A DNA stretch of 64,000 nucleotides. Origin: Clostridiales bacterium (GTDB taxonomy: Bacteria; Bacillota; Clostridia; TANB77; CAG-508). The stretch covers positions 16,964-80,963 of the forward strand of contig DXVF01000009.1 of assembly GCA_019417465.1 (NCBI GenBank), in the 5' to 3' direction. Under the pieces are notes generated by a model. It did no database searches, was not told where the DNA came from, and worked only from the letters and a program-made list of their open reading frames with translations. Numbering within the stretch: position 1 is the stretch's first letter; each line of letters opens with the position of its first letter. Both the position numbers and the translations under genes were made by a program. Of the stretch, positions 1-8,447 are shown one piece after another.

Positions 1-649
1 GTCCAAGCATTACTTGTTTTAATCCTGTATTAATAAGGTGAGTAATAGTTTTTCCAGCAATATCATTAGATAAATGGCCATTGGGTCCGGATATCCTTTG
101 TTTTAAATGATAAGGATAAGGTGAACATTTCAGAATGTTTGGATCATAATTCGACTCAAGAAGAATAAAAGAACTATTTTCTAAATTATGCAATATTTCT
201 GAATTTATGTGTCCAAGATCTGTTGCAATACTGATTTTATTATCATTATAATATATATTAAATCCACAAGGGTTTGCAGCATCATGTGGAATACTAAAAG
301 GATTAATTTTTAAATCTCCTATTTCAAAAGATTCCTTTAGATTAAATGTACGAATATTTATTTCATCAATTTTATCTTTTTGTAATGGCATGGCATCCCA
401 TGTTTCACTATTAGCATATACAGGGATATTAAATTTTTTGGAAATTGTACCAAGTCCTTTAACATGGTCAATATGTTCATGAGTTACAATGATAGCATTA
501 ATAGAGTCCATTGATATATCTATATTAGATAAAGATTCTGTTATTTTTTTACAACTTTCACCAGCATCTACTAAAATCTTTGTGTCATTTGTTTCTATAA
601 ATAAACTATTACCTGTACTACCACTATATAAGCTACAAAATTTAAACAT
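1..649 (-). CDS. walJ: WalJ/YycJ-type MBL-fold metallohydrolase, C-terminus cut off by window edge
   Basis: Reading leftwards from an ATG at 649, the product begins MFKFCSLYSGSTGNS and contains THEHIDHVKG, the HxHxDH metal-binding motif of the metallo-beta-lactamase fold, followed by a conserved SIPHDAANPCG stretch. This matches WalJ/YycJ, a cytoplasmic nuclease-like hydrolase linked to cell-wall and division control in Firmicutes. An ATG at 658 lies in the same frame, but 649 has the better-spaced AAAGGA site. The gene follows murA by 18 bases on the same strand, so the two are probably co-transcribed. The C-terminus lies outside the window. The family call is firm; the cellular role is taken from family knowledge. 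Confidence 0.85.
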   Translation of the reverse strand, partial: MFKFCSLYSGSTGNSLFIETNDTKILVDAGESCKKITESLSNIDISMDSINAIIVTHEHIDHVKGLGTISKKFNIPVYANSETWDAMPLQKDKIDEINIRTFNLKESFEIGDLKINPFSIPHDAANPCGFNIYYNDNKISIATDLGHINSEILHNLENSSFILLESNYDPNILKCSPYPYHLKQRISGPNGHLSNDIAGKTITHLINTGLKQVMLG

Positions 650-667
650 TTTTTTCATCCTTTGCTA

Positions 668-1943
668 TTATTCTGTTACTCTTTTTATAACTGCACCAAG
701 TTTTCTGAATTTTTCTTCTATATTTTCATATCCACGATCAATATGATGTAGATTATATAATTCAGTTTCACCATCTGCAATAATTCCTGCTATAATAAGT
801 GCTGCACCTGCTCTTAAATCAGTTGCATATACTGGTGCTCCAGAAATGGATTCTACACCTTCAAAAATGGCAGATTTACCTTGAGGAGTAATTTTAGCTC
901 CCATTTTATTTAATTCAGCTGTATATTGAAATCTAGATTCCCAAATGCTTTCATTTATGATGCTTGTTCCATTTGCAACAGCTAAACAAACTCCTACTTG
1001 TGGTTGAAGGTCTGTAGGAAAACCAGGATAAGGTAAAGTTTTTATTGTTACTTTATTGGGTCTTTTATTTGTCCATACCCTTAGTTTATCTCCGATTTGC
1101 ATCAACATTAGCACCCATTTCTATAATCTTGGCAGTAATAGATTCCAAATGTTTGGTAATACAATTTCTTATTGTTATATCACCTTTAGAAGCAACTGCT
1201 GCAAACATAAATGTACCTGCTTCTATTTGATCAGGTACTATACTATAACTAGAATTACCTTTTAATTCTTTTACACCATTAACTTTAATAACATCAGTAC
1301 CTGCACCTCTAATATCTGCTCCCATTGTATTTAGAAAGTTGGCAACGTCTACAATATGAGGTTCTTTAGCAGCATTATCTATTATAGTAGTTCCTTCTGC
1401 AAGTACACTTGCAAGCATAACATTAATGGTTGCACCAACTGAAACAATATCCATATATATGGATGTTCCAACTAATTTCTTAGCAGAAGCTGATATTTTT
1501 CCTTTATTAACATCTACTACAGCTCCTAATGCTTCGAATCCTTTTATATGTTGATCGATTGGTCTTGGTCCTAGATTGCAACCTCCAGGAAGACCAACTT
1601 CTGCATCTTTACACCTCCCAAGTAAAGAGCCTATTAGATAATAAGATGCTCTAAATTTACTAGTCATATCTAAAGGAGCTTTAGAGCAACAAATATTTCT
1701 CGTATCTATAGTAATCTCATTTGGAGTTTTCCATTCAATTTTAGCACCAAGTTTTTCTAATATTTCGCATAATATTTTCACATCACTAATATTAGGTAAA
1801 TTGTCTACTGTACATATTCCATTTATTAATAAAGTAGCAGGTAATATTGCTAATGCTGCATTTTTTGCTCCACTTATTATTACATCACCTTTTAGATGAG
1901 TATTTCCTTTTATTACTAACTTTTCCAAAGTTTTAACCCCCAA
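668..1943 (-). CDS. murA: UDP-N-acetylglucosamine 1-carboxyvinyltransferase, with a +1 frameshift at a CGG codon
   Basis: MurA transfers enolpyruvate to UDP-GlcNAc, the first committed step of peptidoglycan synthesis in the cytoplasm. The first frame (1943-1095) gives 283 residues, including the active-site loop LPGGCNLGPRPID with its catalytic Cys. It then reads CGG AGA TAA and stops. Omitting the C at 1094 turns the text into D-A-N-G-D-K-L-R-V-W and continues in the second frame to 668, giving 424 residues, the normal family length, with conserved WTNKRP and PGFPTDLQPQ. Nothing else in the gene looks decayed. I interpret it as a functional gene that needs +1 frameshifting at CGG. A single-base sequencing error or a fresh pseudogene is the alternative. 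It is the upstream gene of the walJ pair. Confidence 0.85.
1092..1094 (-). other. CGG frameshift site 1 (murA)
   Basis: On the coding strand the text reads GCA AAT CGG AGA TAA in the incoming frame. Omitting the C gives AAT GGA GAT AAA and restores the conserved MurA sequence. The resuming codon is Gly. Confidence 0.8.
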
Positions 1944-2075
1944 AAATCCAATTTATAATGTTAATTCTTTTAATTTATAACATAAATGTGATATTTTTAC
2001 AACATAAATTTTGCAATTTATTTAATATATGGCTACTAACAAAAGAAAACCATTATCAAAAAAATAATATATAAG

Positions 2076-2114
2076 AAAAAATAAAATCAAATCATGCATT
2101 TGATTTTATTTTTT
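2076..2114. terminator. Bidirectional terminator between spoIIR and murA
   Basis: A long perfect stem (A5-6 TAAAATCAAAT against its complement) encloses the 5-base loop CATGC and is flanked by A and T runs on both sides. It lies directly downstream of spoIIR on the minus strand. Confidence 0.8.
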
Positions 2115-2115
2115 T

Positions 2116-2772
2116 CTAATTTTGTGCGGTTTTAATTTTTACATTTTGAAATAATTCGACTAATTTAAATTTAAATTGTATATCACTAGATCTATCATCA
2201 TTTATAAGAATGTATTCTTCTTCAGTTGATAATGAACCTTCCAGAGCTTTTTTAGATTCTTCTGGTACAACACCAGAAGTCATATCAACAAAACATAAAG
2301 GAGGAAACATTACACACCACCAATTTTGACCTTTAGCTTCGCCAATTTCTATTCTTAAGGCGTCATAACTTCCAGCAGGGAAAGATATGTCTCCATATTG
2401 TTTAGTAGGAAAATCAAAAATACCAATTTTTATATTAACGTCATAATCATATCCGTTATCTAGTATGGTTTGCTTAGCTATTTTATAAAAATCGTCTTGA
2501 TGATTTTTGGCTATTTCTATTGCTTCATCTTTGTTTTCTATATTTGAGCACAAATTATTCATATAAGATAATACATTATCACGAACTTTATATTTTAAAG
2601 ATTGGTCACTTACAGTATCGCTATTTGCTATAACATGAAGTCTAAATACACTTTGAGATAAATCTTTTGATACTGTATTTGCATATGAAAATGCAGAGAC
2701 TAAAGTGTATATAAAGAATAGAAAAATAACAATGATAATATGTTTTATTATATTTTTTATATCTTTTTTCAT
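2116..2772 (-). CDS. spoIIR: Stage II sporulation protein R
   Basis: SpoIIR is secreted from the forespore into the intermembrane space, where it triggers SpoIIGA to process pro-sigma-E, linking forespore sigma-F to the mother cell. The 218-residue product has an N-terminal hydrophobic signal/anchor (residues about 11-30), then the family block FRLHVIANSD, and later GSYDALRIEIG and NWWCVMFPPLCF, all hallmark SpoIIR segments. The start ATG at 2772 follows a GGAGGA-type site. It is a single-gene unit ending in a strong terminator. Its presence is the best evidence that the organism forms endospores. Confidence 0.95.
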   Translation of the reverse strand: MKKDIKNIIKHIIIVIFLFFIYTLVSAFSYANTVSKDLSQSVFRLHVIANSDTVSDQSLKYKVRDNVLSYMNNLCSNIENKDEAIEIAKNHQDDFYKIAKQTILDNGYDYDVNIKIGIFDFPTKQYGDISFPAGSYDALRIEIGEAKGQNWWCVMFPPLCFVDMTSGVVPEESKKALEGSLSTEEEYILINDDRSSDIQFKFKLVELFQNVKIKTAQN

Positions 2773-2810
2773 ATTAAATCCTCCAATTCAAAAAATATTA
2801 TTTTAATAGA

Positions 2811-2838
2811 ATTATTTACTAAATTAATAAAAATATAC
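2811..2838 (-). promoter_or_regulatory. Candidate sigma-F/G-type promoter for spoIIR
   Basis: On the minus strand GTATA is followed after 14 bases by GTAAATAAT, a partial match to the forespore pattern (GYATA, then GGNNANAAT), about 40 bases upstream of the start. SpoIIR is a sigma-F target in Bacillus. The match is imperfect in AT-rich DNA. Confidence 0.35.
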
Positions 2839-2895
2839 ATAAAAGGAAAAAATAATTGATGTCGAAATAACTCATACGATTTATTTGTAATATTA

Positions 2896-2924
2896 TTGAC
2901 ATATTAATGTAAAAATGGTAATAT
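2896..2924 (+). promoter_or_regulatory. Sigma-A-type promoter with overlapping palindrome
   Basis: TTGACA, a 17-base spacer and TAATAT precede the gene at 2958. The palindrome TGGTAATATTTACCA (2916-2930) covers the -10 box and could be an operator. Confidence 0.6.
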
Positions 2925-2957
2925 TTACCATATAATAAAAGCTAGGAGGCTTAAAAT

Positions 2958-3449
2958 ATGGGGTATACAAACGATAACATTAAGAAAATTTGTAATTTTT
3001 ATGTGAGTGATTGGCATTTAGCAGTAATGCTATTACCGTATATAAACAAAGAAATTAATGAAGGAGTTAAGATTACCACTATTTTTGAAAGAAACATGAA
3101 GGATAATATAGAAACATTAGTAGGAAAACTTAATTTAAAAAATGAAGATAGAATATTACAAATAAATTGGAATAATGAAAACAATAAAAATATTGAAAAT
3201 TATATACAAGAGAATTTAGATGAAAAAAGACAAAATTTATTCATTATAAATGGTAATAAAGAGTACATAGAAAATACAAATGAGAAATTATTTAATTGTA
3301 TTAAAGAAAAGGGTTTGCAAAGAAATTTTATTAAGATTGTGGACTGTTATGAGGTAAGTAAAAATGAAGAAAAAATGTATAATATTATAAAAATGCATGA
3401 TAGTATATTAAATACATCAGGAGAACATGAAATAGAAAAGATAGTTTAA
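2958..3449 (+). CDS. Conserved-looking hypothetical protein, 163 aa
   Basis: I do not recognise this family. The product is 163 residues, soluble, rich in Asn, Lys and Glu, with no signal peptide or membrane segment. It starts MGYTNDNIKKICNFYVSDWH and has alternating helix- and strand-like stretches, including a predicted strand NLFIINGNKEYIE. The start has a clear GGAGG site (AGGAGGC) and the gene has its own promoter with an overlapping palindrome, so it appears to be a real, independently regulated unit. A Trp-rich N-terminus and a lone Cys near the C-terminus are the only notable residues. No function is proposed. Confidence 0.7.
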   Translation: MGYTNDNIKKICNFYVSDWHLAVMLLPYINKEINEGVKITTIFERNMKDNIETLVGKLNLKNEDRILQINWNNENNKNIENYIQENLDEKRQNLFIINGNKEYIENTNEKLFNCIKEKGLQRNFIKIVDCYEVSKNEEKMYNIIKMHDSILNTSGEHEIEKIV

Positions 3450-3500
3450 AATAATAATTTATAGATAGAACAGTTTATTTTTGATATAGTAAAATATATT

Positions 3501-3548
3501 TATATAGACCAGTAAATATAATGAAATGGATATTTACTGGTCTATATA
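3501..3548 (+). terminator. Perfect stem-loop in the 3450-3773 gap
   Basis: TATATAGACCAGTAAATAT and its complement enclose a loop of about ten bases. It is a likely terminator for the gene ending at 3449, although the following T-tract is weak. The rest of the 324-base gap is plain AT-rich DNA in which I see no gene; the promoter of the next gene presumably lies near 3690-3760. Confidence 0.6.
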
Positions 3549-3773
3549 AATTTTAAAAAATACTCTTAAAAGTTAACGTTTAATGGTCTTATCATTAAAA
3601 ATAGAATAAAAAGCTAATATATTACATTTTCAATAGAATTATTTAGAAAACAATTAGATAGTATCTTGCAATAGATATTATAAAAAATTATTTGACTTAT
3701 AAACAATATTATTATAATATATAATAACATATTAGCCTATTTTATAATATAGCAATGTGAAAGGAGCATATAT

Positions 3774-5018
3774 ATGAATGAAGATTTTTTAAAAGCAAAA
3801 AAAATTTTAGAAAAATATAATCAAGAACATATTTTAAATTTCTATGATAAGTTATCAGAAGAAGGACAAAATAAGTTAATTAGTCAAATTCTAAATATTG
3901 ATTTTGAACAAATAAGTAAGTTATATGAAAATACTAAACACGAAATTGAATTTGGAAATGCAAAAATTGAACCAATTAATTATTTAGAAAAAGATAAAAT
4001 AAGTAAGGAAGATTTTGAAAAATTTGATAAGATAGGAACTGATGTAATTAAGCAAGGAAAACTTGCTGTTGTTACTATGGCTGGTGGTCAAGGAACAAGA
4101 CTTGGACATAAAGGTCCAAAAGGAACATATGATTTAGGTCTAGATTCACACAAATCTATATTCGAAATTTTATGTGATACTCTAAAAAAGGCTAAAGAGG
4201 ATTATGGAACGTATGTACAATGGTATATAATGACAAGTGAAGAAAATAATAAACAAACAGTAGAATTTTTTGAAGAAAATAATTACTTTGGATATGATAA
4301 AGATAAAGTAATGTTTTTTAAACAAGGACAATTACCTATGTGTGATACACAAGGAAAATTAATTATTGATGAAAAAGGACTTATTAAAGAAGCAGCAGAT
4401 GGTCATGGAGGAGTTTTCGAATCTATGAGAAAAGATGCAGTTATAGATGATATGAAACAAAAAGGAATTGAATGGGCATTCATTGGAGGAGTAGATAATG
4501 TATTAGTAAAAATGGTAGATTCAGTACTAATAGGATTAGCGATTGCAAATAATGTTCCAGCGGCAGGTAAAAGTGTTGTTAAAGCAGGTCCAAAAGAAAG
4601 AGTAGGGGTTTTTTGTAAAAGAAATGGAAAACCAAGTGTAATTGAATATACTGAGATAACAGATGAAATGGCAGAGGCAAAAAATGAAAATGGTGAATTA
4701 ATATATGGAGAATCACATATATTATGTAATTTGTTTAGTGTAAAAGCAATAGATGAAATTAGTAAAAATAAGTTACCTTATCATAGTGCTTTTAAAAAGG
4801 CTAAATATATTAATGAAAAAGGGGAATTAGTAGTTCCAGAAAAGCCAAACGCATATAAATTTGAAGCATTTTTATTTGACGCTTTTGAATCTCTAAGTGA
4901 TATGGCAATTATGAGAGTAAAAAGAGAAGAAGAATTTGCACCTGTAAAAAATGCAGAAGGTGTAGATAGTCCTGATACAGCAAGAGAGTTATATAAAAAT
5001 TTTCATAGAATTAAATAA
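3774..5018 (+). CDS. UDPGP/UAP1-family nucleotide-sugar uridylyltransferase
   Basis: The product transfers UMP from UTP to a sugar-1-phosphate to make a UDP-sugar in the cytoplasm. At residues about 100-120 it has the nucleotide-binding signature MAGGQGTRLGHKGPKG, the eukaryote-like UDPGP/UAP1 form, followed by MTS near residue 150, KQGQLPMCD, and FIGGVDNVLVK. Length (414 aa) suits the bacterial members of this family. The start has a GAAAGGAGC site. The substrate (GlcNAc-1-P, Glc-1-P or Gal-1-P) cannot be told from sequence alone. The phosphohexomutase immediately downstream, which would supply sugar-1-phosphate, supports a sugar-nucleotide role. Confidence 0.85.
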   Translation: MNEDFLKAKKILEKYNQEHILNFYDKLSEEGQNKLISQILNIDFEQISKLYENTKHEIEFGNAKIEPINYLEKDKISKEDFEKFDKIGTDVIKQGKLAVVTMAGGQGTRLGHKGPKGTYDLGLDSHKSIFEILCDTLKKAKEDYGTYVQWYIMTSEENNKQTVEFFEENNYFGYDKDKVMFFKQGQLPMCDTQGKLIIDEKGLIKEAADGHGGVFESMRKDAVIDDMKQKGIEWAFIGGVDNVLVKMVDSVLIGLAIANNVPAAGKSVVKAGPKERVGVFCKRNGKPSVIEYTEITDEMAEAKNENGELIYGESHILCNLFSVKAIDEISKNKLPYHSAFKKAKYINEKGELVVPEKPNAYKFEAFLFDAFESLSDMAIMRVKREEEFAPVKNAEGVDSPDTARELYKNFHRIK

Positions 5019-5028
5019 TTGAAAATTT

Positions 5029-5070
5029 AAAATGCTTCTTAATATATTTGAGGAGCATTTTGTTTTTTTT
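5029..5070 (+). terminator. Rho-independent terminator
   Basis: AAAATGCTTCTT pairs with GAGGAGCATTTT around a 9-base loop and is followed by eight T. It separates the uridylyltransferase from the mutase, whose own RBS lies just beyond. Confidence 0.85.
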
Positions 5071-5092
5071 TAAAAGAAAGGTAGGAGATGAA

Positions 5093-6820
5093 ATGGAATA
5101 TTTAAAAAAATATGAACAATGGTGTAATGGAGAGATTTTCGATAATGAAACAAAAAAAGAACTATTAGAAATTAAGGAAGATGAAAATGAAATAAAAGAG
5201 AGATTTTATAAAGATTTAGAATTTGGGACAGCAGGATTAAGAGGAATAATTGGAGCAGGAACTAATCGTATGAACAAATATACTGTAACAAGGGCAACTC
5301 AAGGATTAGCAAATTATATTTTAAAACAAGGAGGAAAAGATAAAGGTGTAGCTATAGCATTTGACTCTAGAAGGATGTCACCAGAATTTAGTGAAGAAGC
5401 AGCATTATGTTTAAATGCTAATGGAATAAAAACATATAGATTTGATACTCTAAGACCAACTCCAGAATTATCATTTGCAGTTAGAAAACTAGGTTGTATT
5501 GCAGGAATAGTAATTACTGCAAGTCATAATCCGCCAGAATATAATGGATATAAAGTTTATTGGGAAGATGGAGCTCAAATAGTTAGTCCAAAAGATAAAG
5601 AGATTATAGCAGAAGTTAATAATGTTAATGATTACAAGGAAATTAAAACTATATCAAAAGAAGAAGCAATTACAAAAGGTTTATACAATATTGTAGGAAA
5701 AGAAATTGATGATGCATATATAAATGAATTGAAAAGGTTAGTATTAAATAAAGATATTATTACAAAAGTTCAGAAAGATTTGAAAATTGTATATACTCCT
5801 TTACATGGAACAGGAAATTTACCAGTTAGGAGAATACTTAAAGAATTAGGATTTGAAAATGTATATGTAGTTCCAGAACAAGAGTTACCAGATGGTGATT
5901 TTCCAACAATAAGTTATCCAAATCCAGAAGATGCAAAAGCTTTTGAACTTGCATTAGCTTTAGGGAAAAAAATAGATGCAGATGTTATTCTTGCTACAGA
6001 CCCAGATGCAGATAGATTAGGTGTTTATGCGAAAGACTCTAAAACAGGAGAGTATAAGAGCTTTACTGGAAATATGTCAGGACTTCTAATAGCAGAATAT
6101 GAATTATCTCAAAAAAGGGAAAAGGAAATACTACCAAATAATGGTGTACTTATAAAAACAATTGTATCTTCTAACATGGCAGATGCAATTGCGAGAGAAT
6201 ATAATATTAAACTAATAGAAGTATTAACTGGATTTAAGTATATTGGAGAGCAAATAAAATTATTTGAACAAAATCATAATTATGAATATTTATTTGGTTT
6301 TGAAGAAAGCTATGGATGTTTAATTGGAACACATGCAAGGGATAAAGATGCTATAGTTGCGGTAATGGCTCTTTGTGAAGCAGCAGCATATTACAAATCA
6401 AAGGGAATTACCTTGTGGGATCAAATGATTAATATATATGAAAAATATGGATATTATAAAGAAGGATTAGTATCAATTACAATGAAGGGAATTGAAGGAG
6501 CAGAAAAGATCAAAGCGATGCTAGAAGATTTTAGAAATAATCCTTTAAAAGAAATATCAGGATATAAAGTAGAATCTATGAGAGATTATAGCACAGGAAA
6601 GATATTTAATTACATAGATGGAAAAGAATATAATACCAATTTACCAATATCAAATGTCATTTATTATGATTTAGAAGATTCAGCATGGTGCTGTGTTAGA
6701 CCATCAGGAACAGAACCAAAAATAAAGTTCTATGTTGGAGTTAAAGGAATTTCTATGAAGGATGCAGAATTAAAATTACAAAAATTAAAAGAAGAAATTA
6801 ATAATTTAGTAAATAAATAA
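5093..6820 (+). CDS. pgcA: Phospho-sugar mutase (phosphoglucomutase/phosphomannomutase family)
   Basis: The enzyme interconverts hexose-6- and hexose-1-phosphates. The domains of the alpha-D-phosphohexomutase family appear in order: FGTAGLRGIIGAG near the N-terminus, the catalytic phosphoserine loop TASHNPPEYNGYK, the metal-binding loop ATDPDADRLG, the sugar-binding GFEESYGCL, and the phosphate-binding CVRPSGTEPKIKFY near the C-terminus. I place the start at 5093 (MEYLKKYEQW, 575 aa) because of the GTAGGAGATG site; an upstream TTG at 5048 falls inside the terminator of the previous gene. It probably feeds sugar-1-phosphate to the UDPGP enzyme upstream. Confidence 0.92.
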   Translation: MEYLKKYEQWCNGEIFDNETKKELLEIKEDENEIKERFYKDLEFGTAGLRGIIGAGTNRMNKYTVTRATQGLANYILKQGGKDKGVAIAFDSRRMSPEFSEEAALCLNANGIKTYRFDTLRPTPELSFAVRKLGCIAGIVITASHNPPEYNGYKVYWEDGAQIVSPKDKEIIAEVNNVNDYKEIKTISKEEAITKGLYNIVGKEIDDAYINELKRLVLNKDIITKVQKDLKIVYTPLHGTGNLPVRRILKELGFENVYVVPEQELPDGDFPTISYPNPEDAKAFELALALGKKIDADVILATDPDADRLGVYAKDSKTGEYKSFTGNMSGLLIAEYELSQKREKEILPNNGVLIKTIVSSNMADAIAREYNIKLIEVLTGFKYIGEQIKLFEQNHNYEYLFGFEESYGCLIGTHARDKDAIVAVMALCEAAAYYKSKGITLWDQMINIYEKYGYYKEGLVSITMKGIEGAEKIKAMLEDFRNNPLKEISGYKVESMRDYSTGKIFNYIDGKEYNTNLPISNVIYYDLEDSAWCCVRPSGTEPKIKFYVGVKGISMKDAELKLQKLKEEINNLVNK

Positions 6821-6840
6821 AGTATCAAAATAAGTAAATA

Positions 6841-6871
6841 CCCATATAATACTATTAGGTGATTATATGGG
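6841..6871 (+). promoter_or_regulatory. Hairpin covering RBS and start codon of the M14 peptidase
   Basis: CCCATATAAT (6841-6850) pairs perfectly with ATTATATGGG (6862-6871). The 11-base loop carries the AGGTG ribosome binding site and the 3' arm contains the ATG. A T-tract follows, so it may also end pgcA transcripts. Confidence 0.55.
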
Positions 6872-8141
6872 TATTTTTAAAGAAGGGGACATAGGTCCAA
6901 ATGTTGAGTTAATTCAAAGTACACTAAAAAAGTTAGGATTTTACAATGGAAAAGTGGATGGTATTTTCGGAGCGCAAACCAAGGATGCTGTAATTAGATT
7001 TCAAAAAGAATATAATTTAAGACAGAATGGGATAATTGGTGTAGACACATGGAATGCATTATTTCCATATATAAATGGATATACTTATTATGTTGTAAAA
7101 TCTGGAGATACATTATATAGCATAGCTAAAAAGTTCAATACAAATATAAATTTTTTATTTGTTGCAAATCCAAGAATTGAAGTTAACAATTTGCAAATAG
7201 GAGAAGTAATAATAGTACCTTTTGGGAATGTTGTTCCAACAGATATAAGTTATACATATAAAGTGTTAGATATAAATATATTAGCTTTAAGAACAATATA
7301 CCCATTTTTAAAGTTTGAAAATATTGGAAATAGTGTGCTAGGAAAGCCAATTCCTTATATAAGAATAGGAAGAGGTCAAAAACAGGTTTTATATAATGCA
7401 TCCATTCATGCTAACGAGTGGATAACTTCGGTATTAGTAATGAAATTTGTGGAAAATTTTTGTAAAGCCTATGTGATGGATAGATATATCTTTGGCTATA
7501 GAGCAAGAAAATTATTTGAAGAATGTTCGCTATATATAGTTCCAATGATGAATCCTGATGGGGTTGATATTGTAACAGGATATGTTGAACCAGGTAATGA
7601 AATTTATGAAGTAGCTAAGAGAATTGCAGATAGGTATCCAGAAATTCCTTTTCCTAGTGGATGGAAAGCTAATATAAAAGGTGTGGATTTAAATTTACAG
7701 TTTCCTGCAGAATGGGAACAGGCTAGAGAAATAAAGTATTCTGAAGGATTCAGAACTCCAGCACCTCGTGATTATGTAGGAATAGCACCATTGACACAAC
7801 CAGAGGCATTGGGTTTATATAATTTTACGAACATTAATAATTTTAGACTAACAATTTCTTATCATACACAAGGTAGAGTAATATATTGGAGGTTTTTGGA
7901 CTATTTGCCAGAAAATTCATTAGAAATAGCTAGAGAGTTTTCTAGAGTATCTGGATATGCTTTAGAAGAAACTCCATATCGTTCATCTTTTGCAGGGTAT
8001 AGAGATTGGTTTATACAAGATTTCAATAGACCTGGATATACTGTTGAAGCAGGAGAAGGAGTAAGCCCACTTCCAATTTCTCAATTTGATACAATATATG
8101 CAGATAATGAAGGAATATTAGTTTTAGGAATGGTGCTCTAA
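6867..8141 (+). CDS. M14-family gamma-D-glutamyl-L-diamino acid endopeptidase with PG-binding and LysM domains
   Basis: Three parts are visible: an N-terminal peptidoglycan-binding_1 domain (residues about 5-65, GDIGPNVELIQ to GVDTWNALFP), one LysM motif (about 72-115, YVVKSGDTLYSIAKKF), and a zinc carboxypeptidase domain (about 130-424). Zinc and catalytic residues are visible as HANEW, a His in TISYHTQG, and Glu in TVEAGEG. This is the layout of endopeptidase I enzymes that cut the gamma-D-Glu to diaminopimelate bond in spore-forming bacteria. No signal peptide is present, as in several forespore enzymes. The start lies in a hairpin, suggesting translational control or a shared terminator. 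Confidence 0.88.
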   Translation: MGIFKEGDIGPNVELIQSTLKKLGFYNGKVDGIFGAQTKDAVIRFQKEYNLRQNGIIGVDTWNALFPYINGYTYYVVKSGDTLYSIAKKFNTNINFLFVANPRIEVNNLQIGEVIIVPFGNVVPTDISYTYKVLDINILALRTIYPFLKFENIGNSVLGKPIPYIRIGRGQKQVLYNASIHANEWITSVLVMKFVENFCKAYVMDRYIFGYRARKLFEECSLYIVPMMNPDGVDIVTGYVEPGNEIYEVAKRIADRYPEIPFPSGWKANIKGVDLNLQFPAEWEQAREIKYSEGFRTPAPRDYVGIAPLTQPEALGLYNFTNINNFRLTISYHTQGRVIYWRFLDYLPENSLEIAREFSRVSGYALEETPYRSSFAGYRDWFIQDFNRPGYTVEAGEGVSPLPISQFDTIYADNEGILVLGMVL

Positions 8142-8167
8142 AAGATTTTTGTAATATAAGAAGTTAC

Positions 8168-8275
8168 AGCTATAATATTAAAATTTTAAATTTGCTATTT
8201 AAGGAATATAACTTATAGATGTTAAGGTAATAAATTTAAATTTCTTAAATAATGCAAATTTTTAATATTATAGCT
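8168..8275. repeat. Imperfect 35-bp inverted repeat in the 8142-8447 gap
   Basis: The left arm 8168-8203 (starting AGCTATAATATTAAAA) is nearly the reverse complement of the right arm 8244-8275, separated by 40 bases that I cannot assign. It could be a long hairpin, a degenerate terminator or a small mobile-element relic. The remaining part of the gap holds only the presumed promoter of the M18 gene. Confidence 0.5.
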
Positions 8276-8447
8276 AGTTGTATATTATTGCAAAATAATA
8301 TCATAAGAGCTAAATTATAAAGTATCATTTTATGAATTTTAATAATTAGTATTGTATTCATAAAAATAATATGGAAATAATATAAGTATGGTAAAATTAT
8401 ATCATGAGTGATATAATGAGCGTAATAAAATTAGAAAGGAGATTATT

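Noticed and set aside
668..1943. murA as a simple pseudogene
   Set aside because: There is only one defect, full length is otherwise conserved, and the same CGG defect recurs in three other genes; decay does not produce one repeated signature.
5048..5092. Upstream TTG start for pgcA
   Set aside because: It lies in the terminator of the preceding gene and has no RBS; the ATG at 5093 does.
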